Shown here one piece after another: positions 36,801 through 46,839 of a stretch of DNA of 64,000 nucleotides; the stretch's first letter is position 1; each line of letters begins with the position of its first letter. The DNA is from Sipunculus nudus. Its lineage: Eukaryota; Annelida; Sipuncula; Golfingiida; Sipunculidae. Under the pieces are notes generated by a model that had not been told where the DNA came from, did not search any database, and saw nothing but the letters and a program-made list of their open reading frames with translations. The stretch is taken from the NCBI GenBank assembly GCA_026874595.1, contig CM049322.1:47959840-48023839 (forward strand), written 5' to 3'. A program made the position numbers and the translations under genes.

Positions 36801-39780
36801 AGCGCCATGTGGTGTAAGATTTTTACAACCATCGATTAGTTATCAGCGCCATCTGGTGTTAGATGTTAACAATTATCAATTAGTTATCAGCCCATCTGGT
36901 TTTAGATTTTAACAATCATTCATTTTTTTTACCACCATCAAGAGTAGGATATTAACAATCATTGCTCAGAAATAAGCGGCATTTGGTGTAAGATGTTTGC
37001 AATCATTGATTGTTTATCGGCACCATCTTGAGTAAAATATTTATAATCATTGATTAGTTGAATCAACGCAATCTGGTGTATCGTTGTTACAATAATAGAT
37101 TAGTTTTCAGCTCAATCGGGTGTAAGATGTTAAGAATCATCGATTAGTTATCAGCGTCATCTGGTGTAAGATTTTAACAATCATTGATTAGTTAACAGCG
37201 CCATCTGGTGTAAGATGTAAACAAATATTCATCATATATCAGTGCAATCTGGTGTAACATCTTTACAATCATTAATTAGTTATCAGAGCCATCTGGAGTC
37301 AGATTTTCACAATTATTGATTATTAATCAAATTGATGGCGATGTTTATAATCATTGAATACTTGTATCAGCGCCACCTGGTGTAAGATTTTAACAATCAC
37401 TGATTACTTATCAGCGCTATCTGGTGTAAGATTTTAACAATCACTGAACAGCTATCAGGTCCTTTTGATGTAAGATGTCAACAATCATTTATTACTTATC
37501 AGCGCCCCCTCATGTAAGATGTTATCAGTTATTGATCGTTTTAGCACCATCTGGTGTGAGATGTTAACAATCATTGTCAGATATAAGCGCCATCTGGTGT
37601 GAGATGTTAACAATCATAGATTAGATATCATCGCAATCTAATGATAGATGTTCACAATCATTGGTTAGTTATCAGAGCCATGTGGTGTAAGGTTTATACA
37701 TCATTGATTTGTTATCAGCGCCATCTTGTGTAAGGTGTTAACATTGATCAATTAGTTATCAGCGCCATCTGGCGTTATATGTTAAACTTTATTCATTAGT
37801 TATTTCCGCCATCTGGCGTAAGATTTTTAAAACCATTGCTCTGATATCAACAATCATTCATTAGTTATCACCGTTATCAGGGCTATCTGGGGTACGATTT
37901 TAACTATCAAAGCTCAGATATCAGCGCCAACTGGGGTAAGATGTTCACAATCAATGATTAGTTATCAGCGCCATCTGGTGTTATATGTTAACATTTATTC
38001 ATTAGTCATTACCGCCATCTGGCGTAAGATTTTAAAAATCATTCCTCGGATATCAAAGCCATCTGGTGTAATATGTTTACAATCATTGATTAATTATCAG
38101 CGCCATCTGGTGTAAAATGTTAACAATCATCGATTTGTTATCAGCGTCATCTGAGGTAACATTTTAACACTCCTGGATCAGATTTAAGCGCCATCTGATT
38201 GTAGATGTTAACAGTAATTGATTAGTTACCACCGCCATCTGACGTACGATTTTAATAATCATTAATTAGATATCGGCGCAACCCATTGTAACATCTTTAC
38301 AACCATTCATCAGTTATCAGTGCCATCTGGTGTCAGATTTTGACAACTATTGATTAGGTGAATCAGCGCCATCTGGTGTCACATTTTAAAAATCATTGAT
38401 TAGTTATCAGCTTTATATTGTGTAAGTTGTAAACAATCATTGATTAGTTTTCAGCGTCATCTGGCGTAAGGTGTTAAGAATCATTGATCTGATATTAAGG
38501 CGTTTTGGTGAAAGATGTCGACAATCATTGATCAGATATCAACGCCATCTAATGTGAGATGTTAACAATCTTTCATCAGATATTAGCACAATCTGGTGTG
38601 AAATATTTATAATTATTGATTCGCCTAATCAGCGCCATCCGGTGTAAGATATTTACAATCATTAATTAATTATCATCACCATCTGCTGGTAGATGTTTAC
38701 AATCATTGGTTTGTTATCAGCGGCATGTGGTGTAAGATTTTTGCAACCATTGATTAGTTATCAGCGCCATCCGGTGAAATATGTTAACATTCATTGATTA
38801 TATATCAGTGCCATCTGCTGTAAGATTTAAACAATCATTCATCAGTTATCTCCGCCATCTGGTGTAAAATTTTAACAGTTATTGCTCAGATATCAGCGCC
38901 ATCTGGCGTGAGATTTTAAAAACCATTGATTTGTTATCAGCGTCATCTGGGGTAAGGTTTTAACACTCCTTGATCAGATTTCAGTGCACTTGGGTGTAAG
39001 ATCTTTACAATCACTGATCAGTTATCAGTGCCATCAGGTGTCAGATTTTAAAAATCATTGATTAGTTATCAGCGCCATATGGTATACAATTTTTATAATC
39101 ATTGATTATTTGAATCAGTCCCACCTGGTGTAAGATTTTGACAATCATTAATTAATTATCAGCCCCATATGTTGTAAGATGTTAACAATCACTGATCAGA
39201 TATTAGGGCCTTTTGGTGTAAGATGTCCACAATCAGTGATCAGATATCAGCGCTATCCCTTGTAAGATGTAGCAATCATTAATCGATATTAGCGCTATCT
39301 CTTGTAAGATGTTAACAATCATTGATCAGATATAAGCGCCATCTGTTGTAAAATTTTAACAATCTTTGATTAGTTATCAGCCAATCTGGTGTTTTTGATG
39401 ATAACAATCAAAGCTCAGATATCAGCGCCCTCTGGGGTAAGATGTTCACAATCAATGATTAGTTATCAGCGCCATCTGGTGTAAGATGGTAACAATCATT
39501 GATTAGTTATCAGCGTCATCTGGTGTAATTATAACACTCCTTGATCTGATTTCACGTCATCTGGTGTAAGATGTCAATAATAATTGACTAGTTGTCAGCG
39601 CCATCTGGAGTTAGATCATTGATTTAGGTATCAGCGTCTTCTGGTGTAAGAAATTTTAACAATCATTGCTTAGTTTTCGGCGCCATCATAATGTGTTGTA
39701 AAATGTGACCAATCACTAAATATTTATCAGCGCCTGGTGTAAGATGTCAACAATCGTGGGGGTGTTATCAGCGCTATCTC
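30830..39780 (+). repeat. Giant 44-bp minisatellite array (about 200 units)
   Basis: Nearly 9 kb of the same 44-bp unit, all in one orientation, about 200 units by length. The core GCGCCATCTGGTG is the best-kept part. Recurrent variants include GCCTTTTGGTG after ATATTAGG, GCCATCTTGTG before TAAGGTGTT, and units with an inserted GAATCA. Variants recur in the same order at several places, showing higher-order copying inside the array (see findings). No gene was seen in it, and apparent short frames are shadows of the repeat. Confidence 0.95.
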
Positions 39781-41897
39781 GTGAAATTCCTGAAGTTTCA
39801 ATTAAAAGACAATTAAACATTATCATAAGGCAATTTAGAAAACGTATCAGACACGTGTCCTGCTATATTTATCGACACACATGCAGCCATATTGTGAAAA
39901 CCCCCTGGCAAAGACACACGGGTGCCCGGACATATAGTCCTAACATATATCCAAACCTAAGTGCGGAGAAATAATAGGTTTTGTGCAAATTGTACGAATA
40001 AAGGCAATTCCCGTAACGATTGAATATACATATTTATATAGGAGTATTGTTAATAAGTTTATATATACAAAAAGGTTATGGCTTATTTCTAAGATACGAG
40101 CTGAGAAGTGCAATCTCGGCCTCTTTGATTGAATAGGCGATCGTACTGTTGCATGCTTGAAGTGTTTACCGACAATCTTGCCTGAATGTCAAAGGCTTGA
40201 AGAGTCCACGGAGTAGCATGTGTCGCTCCAGTTACTTTGCCTGTTATTAGCTTATTCAACGCCAATGACAAACCGTGGTTGGTATATGAATTCCTATACT
40301 TAGTTACCCGCTGGTACTCAACCTGTTTACCAGTCAATGCCTTTATTCATATCATGTGAAAGTTTGAGATAAAATATACCGTCCTCCAATTCGATCCGGC
40401 ACCTGCCAATTTTTTTTTAGTATATATACACACCAAAAATCTTTTTACACTTACTGGGTAATATGTACGGGTTCATGAATTCTGAGATAAGGGTAATCAT
40501 AACTGATTATAACAATGTCTGTCATGACGTAGTATTCCCATTAGGTCTTGCTTAGTGCATAACGGCATGCCTCAAGTATTTTTTTTTGTTACTTGCTCTT
40601 AAAGATTTTTTTATTTAATGATAGGAGGTGGCTGCCGTGGGCGATTAATATTGGGCTGAACTAGACGCGCAAACAAACGTCGATGGATTTATGTATTTTG
40701 TGAATGATCTTTAGTTCTAATTAATTAATTATGCTAACATCAGTATTTTATGTTTTCTAGGCATCTTATTCTTGTGTCTGTCATTCCCCTATATGTGGTG
40801 CAGCATACAGAACACAGTGACCTAATGTTGGGTTTGTAAGCAGACGTAACAACCCCCCCCCCCAAGGATATAAAGGAAGCCGTTTCTAGGTCCAATGGTT
40901 AAGATATTAAAAATGTTAGTATTATCACAATATACCATTCATATTCCAAAATATATCAGCAAGCCCTCTTAAATACATAATTATCTTTTATAAGAGAGGA
41001 CATGTAAAGTCTACGGGCAGTTTCAATTTCCTTTTGTAGGGTGAAATCTTTAACATTACAATCGGTTTCACAGCAACTACGATCAGGGACGGGTAAAGAG
41101 TTTCGGAACATTGGGGTTGGGGTTAAAGGAGAAGGGCGCGGTCCAATGGTAAAAGAATATTTTGAAAATTTAGGCTGCAATGTTACAATCTTGGTTAGTT
41201 AATTCATTGTGCTTGTATTATTCTTATTCAAGATTGTTTAGGTCAAAAAATGGGGTTGGAGGTAAAGAGGGGAGAGTGCACTCCCCTTGTTCATGGTGTG
41301 CCAGTGCTTTAAAACCGATTCGTCTTCCTTGTCCAACCCCTTACAATCCTTAATTCATCCTTGACCCAGCAGTCTGTATTTCATGATTGGTTTAAACTTT
41401 CTTGTGGTTAAGGTTTCGTGTGCACACCGAGTCTGCAGACGAGGTAGGTCGTTTTTGGCTAGACTTTACATAGTGGAACAGTATGTGCAGCCAGTAATCC
41501 TGTTTTTTCCGAACTCCCTGCTTTTGATTAATCTTGCAGTATTCTACCAAGAATCTGGAGAACCATATTATAAATTCATGCTTTTTATGAATACAATAAG
41601 TTATAATTAAACTCGTTTTGAATTCGCTATCTAACAAATAGACCAAATAATTTGCTTAAGTATGACTTTCACAGTACGATTAGAATTTCACAAACAATGC
41701 CGGGGAATATCACAAAGTCAGCTGATTGCGCGAACCAAAATAAGTGACGGGGAAGGGAGGTCTAAAAAACACCACTTAGTACTGGCATACTTGACATCTG
41801 ATCGTTTTTAATCCAAAACATGTTTAACATTCAGAACATGATTGGTCTGGGAGTCTCATAAACGTAAACACTGTATACACACTGGATTGCTGATAAA

Positions 41898-41911
41898 CCC
41901 GGTATACCGGG
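41898..41911. promoter_or_regulatory. Conserved palindrome, copy C (14 bp)
   Basis: CCCGGTATACCGGG, the copy A and B palindrome with the outermost base pair lost by one change. Confidence 0.4.
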
Positions 41912-42427
41912 CTTGTTACCAGGCATGGGTGATGCATTAACTGATTTGAGGAACGTTGGTTCATTTTTTTTATTTTAAAAGCTAAAAGAAAATATAGATT
42001 TTCAGTTAGATCCTGTCTCAATAAGATATGTACTAACATTTCTATTTGCATTTATTGAGGTGGCCCCGCGCTCGTGGCAATAAATTTATATACCTATGTG
42101 TTTACCTTGAAGACATGGTGAAAGATTGGGTTTACATTTGCATAAATCACTTATAATGATGTGTACATCATTTCTTTTTCTCATATCGACATAGAGACTG
42201 CGGGAACAATAACCTTTAAAATGAGGTATCGCACAGTATTGTACGCAACGCGGTTTCAGAGAACATTGCTTACAAATATGGCCCAAATTCCTTTTATAAG
42301 TATTAAATTTATTTGCATATCACTACCATGTGATCCTAAATCCTGTCAAGGCTGATGAACGGTTTCAAACTAACATGCATACAAAGGCTTTTTGTAAGCC
42401 TTTGTCAACACGTCTATAAGACCAAAG

Positions 42428-42434
42428 TATAAAA
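42428..42434 (+). promoter_or_regulatory. Candidate TATA box, copy C peptide gene
   Basis: TATAAAA in the same CCAAAG context as in copies A and B, 130 bases upstream of the ATG. Confidence 0.35.
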
Positions 42435-42563
42435 AATTTTGTAGCACGTCATGGATAATCTATTGACCTTCTAAGGTGAAACTTAATACCTTGGACAGAT
42501 TCGAGTAGTTAAGCATATACATAAGGAGGTGCGTCCTGAATTTGCTGGCAGAGTTTTCCCAAC

Positions 42564-43006
42564 ATGGCGGCCATGAAAACCACTATCTTATTTTTCTTTA
42601 TCCTGTGCAACCTGGCCTAATGCAGCGGTAAGTCTAATCTACGTGTCAGGTTAATATGTTCCGCATTAAATTGTCTTTTATACGGCTTTTTAATGTTCAT
42701 TTATTTTCAGAATATTCTCTTATATTCCTCAGAGTAGGGGATCTAAGCCCGGTACACAATCCTATACTTTTGACCATATATGCCAACGATTTGTTGTGTA
42801 TCATGTTAAAATATTGTTGCTGCTTGTTCCGTTCACTGAAGTGCCTTATGTAATCAAACACACTGGTGACGTCCATTTAATATCAGGCACGTGGTCAGCA
42901 AGCCAAGAGTGCAGCACAATTAAAGGTCAGGTTTCTGAACCCGGTGGTTCACTTTGGAATTCCCATTGTACAACAATAAGACATGTGACGGTGACTGACA
43001 GCCAAG
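42564..43006 (+). pseudogene. Secreted peptide gene, copy C (stop codon in signal peptide, fuller exon 2)
   Basis: Exon 1 (42564-42627) encodes MAAMKTTILFFFILCNLA and then TAA at 42618-42620, where A and B read TCA, so the signal peptide is cut short. The donor GGTAAGT is intact. Exon 2 starts at 42842 after CACTGAAG. Unlike A and B it continues past CSTIK through GQVSEPGGSLWNSHC and TTIRHVTVTDSQ to a possible donor CAAG|GTACAG at 43007, giving a symmetric phase 1-1 exon of 165 bases. If that donor is not used, the frame runs to 43065. Three cysteines are present in this longer exon version. I do not recognise the fold. The exon probably shows what A and B lost, and further exons are not identified. 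Confidence 0.5.
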
Positions 43007-44128
43007 GTACAGCTTTTCACACAGCATTACTGTATGGCATTTTGTGTATTCTTTGTATAGACTAAGTCAGTAAGTTTGTATGTGTGTGAATATTTTTTTA
43101 AGCATATTTCATTTCAAATGTGTTTAAACTTTATTCCGTTTTTCTGTGACGAGAACAAATAAAAATACTAGTTTCATTTTAATATGACTCAGTCAATTAT
43201 ATAAAAAATGTGTGGGTTAGTTGTCAAAAGTGAGAAATTCCTGATAGTATTTAAGCACCATATATTTATATGTCCAGTCCTGTAATGGCCTGACACTGCA
43301 CTGACCCAAGCATTTTTTTATTCCGCCATGCAGCACAGTTTCACACTGTTGAAAACTGGTGTAGGAGATACCTGTGTGCTGTGTATTATGCATGTACTCT
43401 CATTTTGAGTCCTGTAGGTGTTATTTCTGACAAAAGTTGGATGTAAACTGCTTGATCAAATTAGTTATATCAGAACAAATATATAATAAGATTAATATAT
43501 GCACAATGAACAGAGTTTAAGCAGAGGTATGTTTTTGAGATTACCAGCATTTTATACAGACTAATGACACATCATGCCCTGCCTGTACAGGAGGCCTCGA
43601 GTTGTTTTTTATATATATATGTATATAAATCCTGGCTATTATCGGTGACTTTGCACCTCCCACGCTAAATTAGAACTGGGACTTGCATAGGCACATATAA
43701 TTCATTTTCCTGAAGAAAACACATCAATCATACATAAAAACATTATTTATTTCAGTTATTTGCAGTTTTAGGAACATGTCTGCAAGAATTCAGCTCAGAT
43801 AACCACTTCTTTTCCAGCTAATAATGCAGTTAGAGCCCAAGTGAACAGTTGCAGGGATAATGTGAAACTCCATGTTGCCCAGTAACGCCCCCTGGTATTT
43901 ATACTGGAACCCCGTCTCTAAAGCTGACGATATGCTGTCATAGGCAGTTACTTCGCTTGAAAAAGTCAGTTCTCTTTTAGGATACACCATAACGACTCAC
44001 CGTTCTAATTACTACTATTATTTCTACTTTGAAAAGCCATAATGTGCTAAATCTGTTGCATTTACAGCTACTGTTTACTATAGCTATCCCTAATGCTGAA
44101 TATTCACGTATTCTTCATACATTCATTA

Positions 44129-44130
<2 letters not shown>

Positions 44131-44159
<29 letters not shown>

Positions 44160-44160
44160 T
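44131..44160. repeat. (TA)n microsatellite, copy C
   Basis: A TA run equivalent to those at 16580 and 29312. Confidence 0.9.
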
Positions 44161-44670
44161 TCTTGCTACATCACACAATACTTTTTTTATTCATCTGTTG
44201 CAAATATTTATTTTCTTTTCTTATTTAATATGGTGCTACTGTACAAGATTCTACTGCTAAAGCGGCTCGTAAACTGGTCAGGATCATTCGGGTAATAATA
44301 TTCACATAATTGAATGCCGTTTACAGAATATTATACAATTTTATATAAAAAAATCTCTTTACAGATGCCTAAAATCACACGCACAAACATTCGGTGAAGT
44401 TCGACCTAAAGAAATTGAACCCTTTAAAAGAAAATTATTTATTAAGAAATAGCAGAATATGGGAACTCTTCCCATCTCTTAGAACTTGACATGCGATTCT
44501 TATAGGTGTCCCTGCATTAAAGCTATACTGAAGTACATTAACATTGTTACAGCAGCAAAAGTCAAATCAACTGATTGTCACTCGACAATGTATGTTGTCA
44601 TTCAGCAGTAACATAGACACCAACTTCAAATAGGCATTTCGTGTAATGAATGAGCCATAAAGGCAGACAT

Positions 44671-44785
44671 AACACGTAATGCCTGAAATATTAGTCATTT
44701 CATGAAATGCCTGAGTGAATCAGTCATTTCGTTTAATGCCTGAAATTTTCAGTCACTTCACGTAACTCCTGATTACACAGTTTGA
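44671..44785 (+). repeat. Short tandem repeat of about 29 bp, four copies
   Basis: Four consecutive units built around TAATGCCTGAAAT and AGTCATTTC. The last is truncated at GATTACACAG. The repeat is unrelated to the 44-bp minisatellite. Confidence 0.75.
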
Positions 44786-44959
44786 CTGTAACTGACACAC
44801 ACACACAAACGCACATATATATATGATGTTTATAATACAAGGGTCTCTGTAATCTCAGGCATGGTCTACTTGGTCTAGCCTATCACTCAGCATGTGGAAT
44901 TGTGCTGGTTGGTTTGCCTTTCACTTTTCCTTCAGGTATATAGTTGGTACTGGTATGTA

Positions 44960-46836
44960 ATGTTAGTAAATCCAGGTGGCATCATATACGTCTGCTGATC
45001 CTACACGTATGGACTTCATGGCGACAGCCATTGTTACGACTTCCTTTGTAATCGTAGAGTAGAATCCTGCTGGCAAGATAGCTGTATATTTTATCATTTG
45101 GGCCTTTCCAATTGCCACTGCATTATGAAAGTTTATAATGATAAGCTGGGTCAAATGGATCAATGCATGTTTCCAGCTTCTTCCTGAAGTTTTCACGACA
45201 TTTTGCATCTGATTGAATCCTCGATTGTTTCTCCTCCTTGCGGCTATAGTCACCTTATCTTCACGGTTTTCGTCAGTCTTATGTTAGAAAGATCTTGCAA
45301 TATACGGCTGCAAAGGTGCCTGCTGAAAGCCCACTTTTTAACTGTGTCTGGCGTCATTGGCACTCCTCTGATGGCATGGGATCCCTTGCTTTATCGCATA
45401 AACGTCGTTTCAATGTACATATCGTACCATATACCGTTACTCAAACCCTCCTTGAGGCGCACTACGTGTTCTCCTTTCATGAATTTCTCAAGTACACTGC
45501 CAATGCCAAGTAGTTTATCCATTGGTCTCAGGTAATACATCCCGTCTCTGGCATAATTGTGATGCCAAGAAACAAAAAAGTATGGGAACATCTCTTTTAC
45601 TGCCCACAGGATGAAGAGGCCATTCGCCTTCATGTTCCGCTCGTACATAGAGCATCATTATAAAGGCTGATTTTACTATATTCTCAAACTATAGTTATGA
45701 CGCTGGGCTACATGATGCCTCGTTTTCTAGAGCCACCATTACCTCTTCCATTGATTCCACCTGTAAAAGGTCTGTTTAAATCATAGAGCCTTATCAGCAG
45801 ATGCATTTTAACGCTGGCATTCGTCGTACGAACCCGATTTTCATAGAGGTCTTCTATAAGGATTTTCTGGCTTAACAAAGACTAAGGGCTATCTGCATTG
45901 ATGTGTATTAATTGGAGACGACATTGGGAACAATGTTTCCTATTACGGAACGGGCGCCAGTGTTGTCATGTTTACTTGCTGTATTCTGTAGAAGAAATAA
46001 CAATGTTGAACTGACTGATTGCAGTGCAATGTCTATATTTATTCTAGTTTCCTACTCACTGCCTTTTGTCGCGAGATGTTTGGATTCTGTGGTGGTTTTG
46101 TGGCCATCCGATCAAGTGTAAATTCGTCATAATCTTCTGTTTTTGTTGAAACCAAGTGAAGCAGTGCTGCTGCTTTGTTGCGGAAAAGCACTAGACTAGC
46201 TACCCCATTACCTTTCAATACAAGGAGATCTGGGCCGTCCATCTCCAAACGTTTGGAGAGAAGCGACCGTCACGCCAGAGATTACCCACCGTTTTTTATA
46301 TAAATGTCGTAAATCTCACGCGAGAGACATATCTGCCTCCATGATAGCAATGGTTGCATCTATCGCTGGATCACCTCTTCACTTTGAAATGGAAGTAAAT
46401 GCTAAACAATCAACGGAATGTGCACACATAAAAGTCTTCCTGCACGCATCATGATATCTGCCGTCAGCTGCATGGAGCGACAGAGAAAGCCTGGCCTCCA
46501 ACGGCTTGGATTAACAGAATCATTTTCTGAAATACAATTGTCTCCACAAAATAGGCAATGTTTACTGAAGTTACATATGGGAGCATCAGATCGGCGACGC
46601 TGTTTAATAGAAGTGGCTTCTTCGACCTTTCCGTGGAGTCGTTCGAATATTTGTCTTCGATGTGTAGGACGAAAGACAGTCCTTGTGGCATTTGATGACG
46701 AGGTGTTCGTTGGTGTTCAAACGTGTCTTTATTCTTGCTGCTCTGGCCTCCTGTCTTCCTTTGCTGGATTTATAATCGTAAGGATCCGATCTGATCTCGC
46801 ATTTATCTGCGGTTTATTCGACTAACATGGTTGGAA
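44960..46836 (-). pseudogene. Degenerate ORF of an uncharacterised invertebrate repeat-associated protein family
   Basis: Read leftward, broken frames give ordered pieces of one long protein. They are EMDGPDLLVLKGNGVA near 46.2 kb, then KEMFPYFFVSWHHNYARDG near 45.6 kb, then EGLSNGIWYDMYIETTFMR near 45.4 kb, then RKKLETCIDPFDP near 45.15 kb, then AIGKAQMIKYTAILPAGFY and KEVVTMAVAMKSIRVG near 45.0 kb. This order resembles a long protein that recurs in many copies in invertebrate and fish genomes, which I recall as unnamed and having a nuclease-like C-terminal half. That half is not seen here. Numerous frameshifts and stops make it non-functional. Family placement is from memory. Confidence 0.45.
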
Positions 46837-46839
46837 ATA

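Larger units (their letters stand above)
39780..44470 (+). repeat. Segmental duplication, copy C body (internally deleted)
   Basis: Matches the copy A and B bodies in several blocks. Near 40345 it jumps from sequence like B 23040 to sequence like B 24600. At 41752 it jumps from sequence like A 13184 to sequence like A 15146, a loss of about 2 kb that removes the right foldback arm. Conversely, it keeps about 1 kb (42925-43920) that A and B lack in and after exon 2 of the peptide gene. Confidence 0.88.

Noticed and set aside
30830..39780. CRISPR-like regular repeats
   Set aside because: The whole 44-base unit repeats with no unique spacers, in a genome with introns and retroelements. It is a minisatellite.
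41383..41646. Possible exon with NSLLLINLAVFYQESGE in copies A, B and C
   Set aside because: The sequence is conserved only as the rest of the duplicated body is. There is no partner exon, and an overlapping minus-strand frame is just as long.
45203..45535. Plus-strand 110-codon frame
   Set aside because: It is the shadow of the minus-strand degenerate repeat-associated protein, which has recognisable ordered motifs.
46418..46825. Plus-strand 135-codon frame
   Set aside because: It lies opposite the N-terminal part of the same degenerate ORF and has no motif or splice context of its own.
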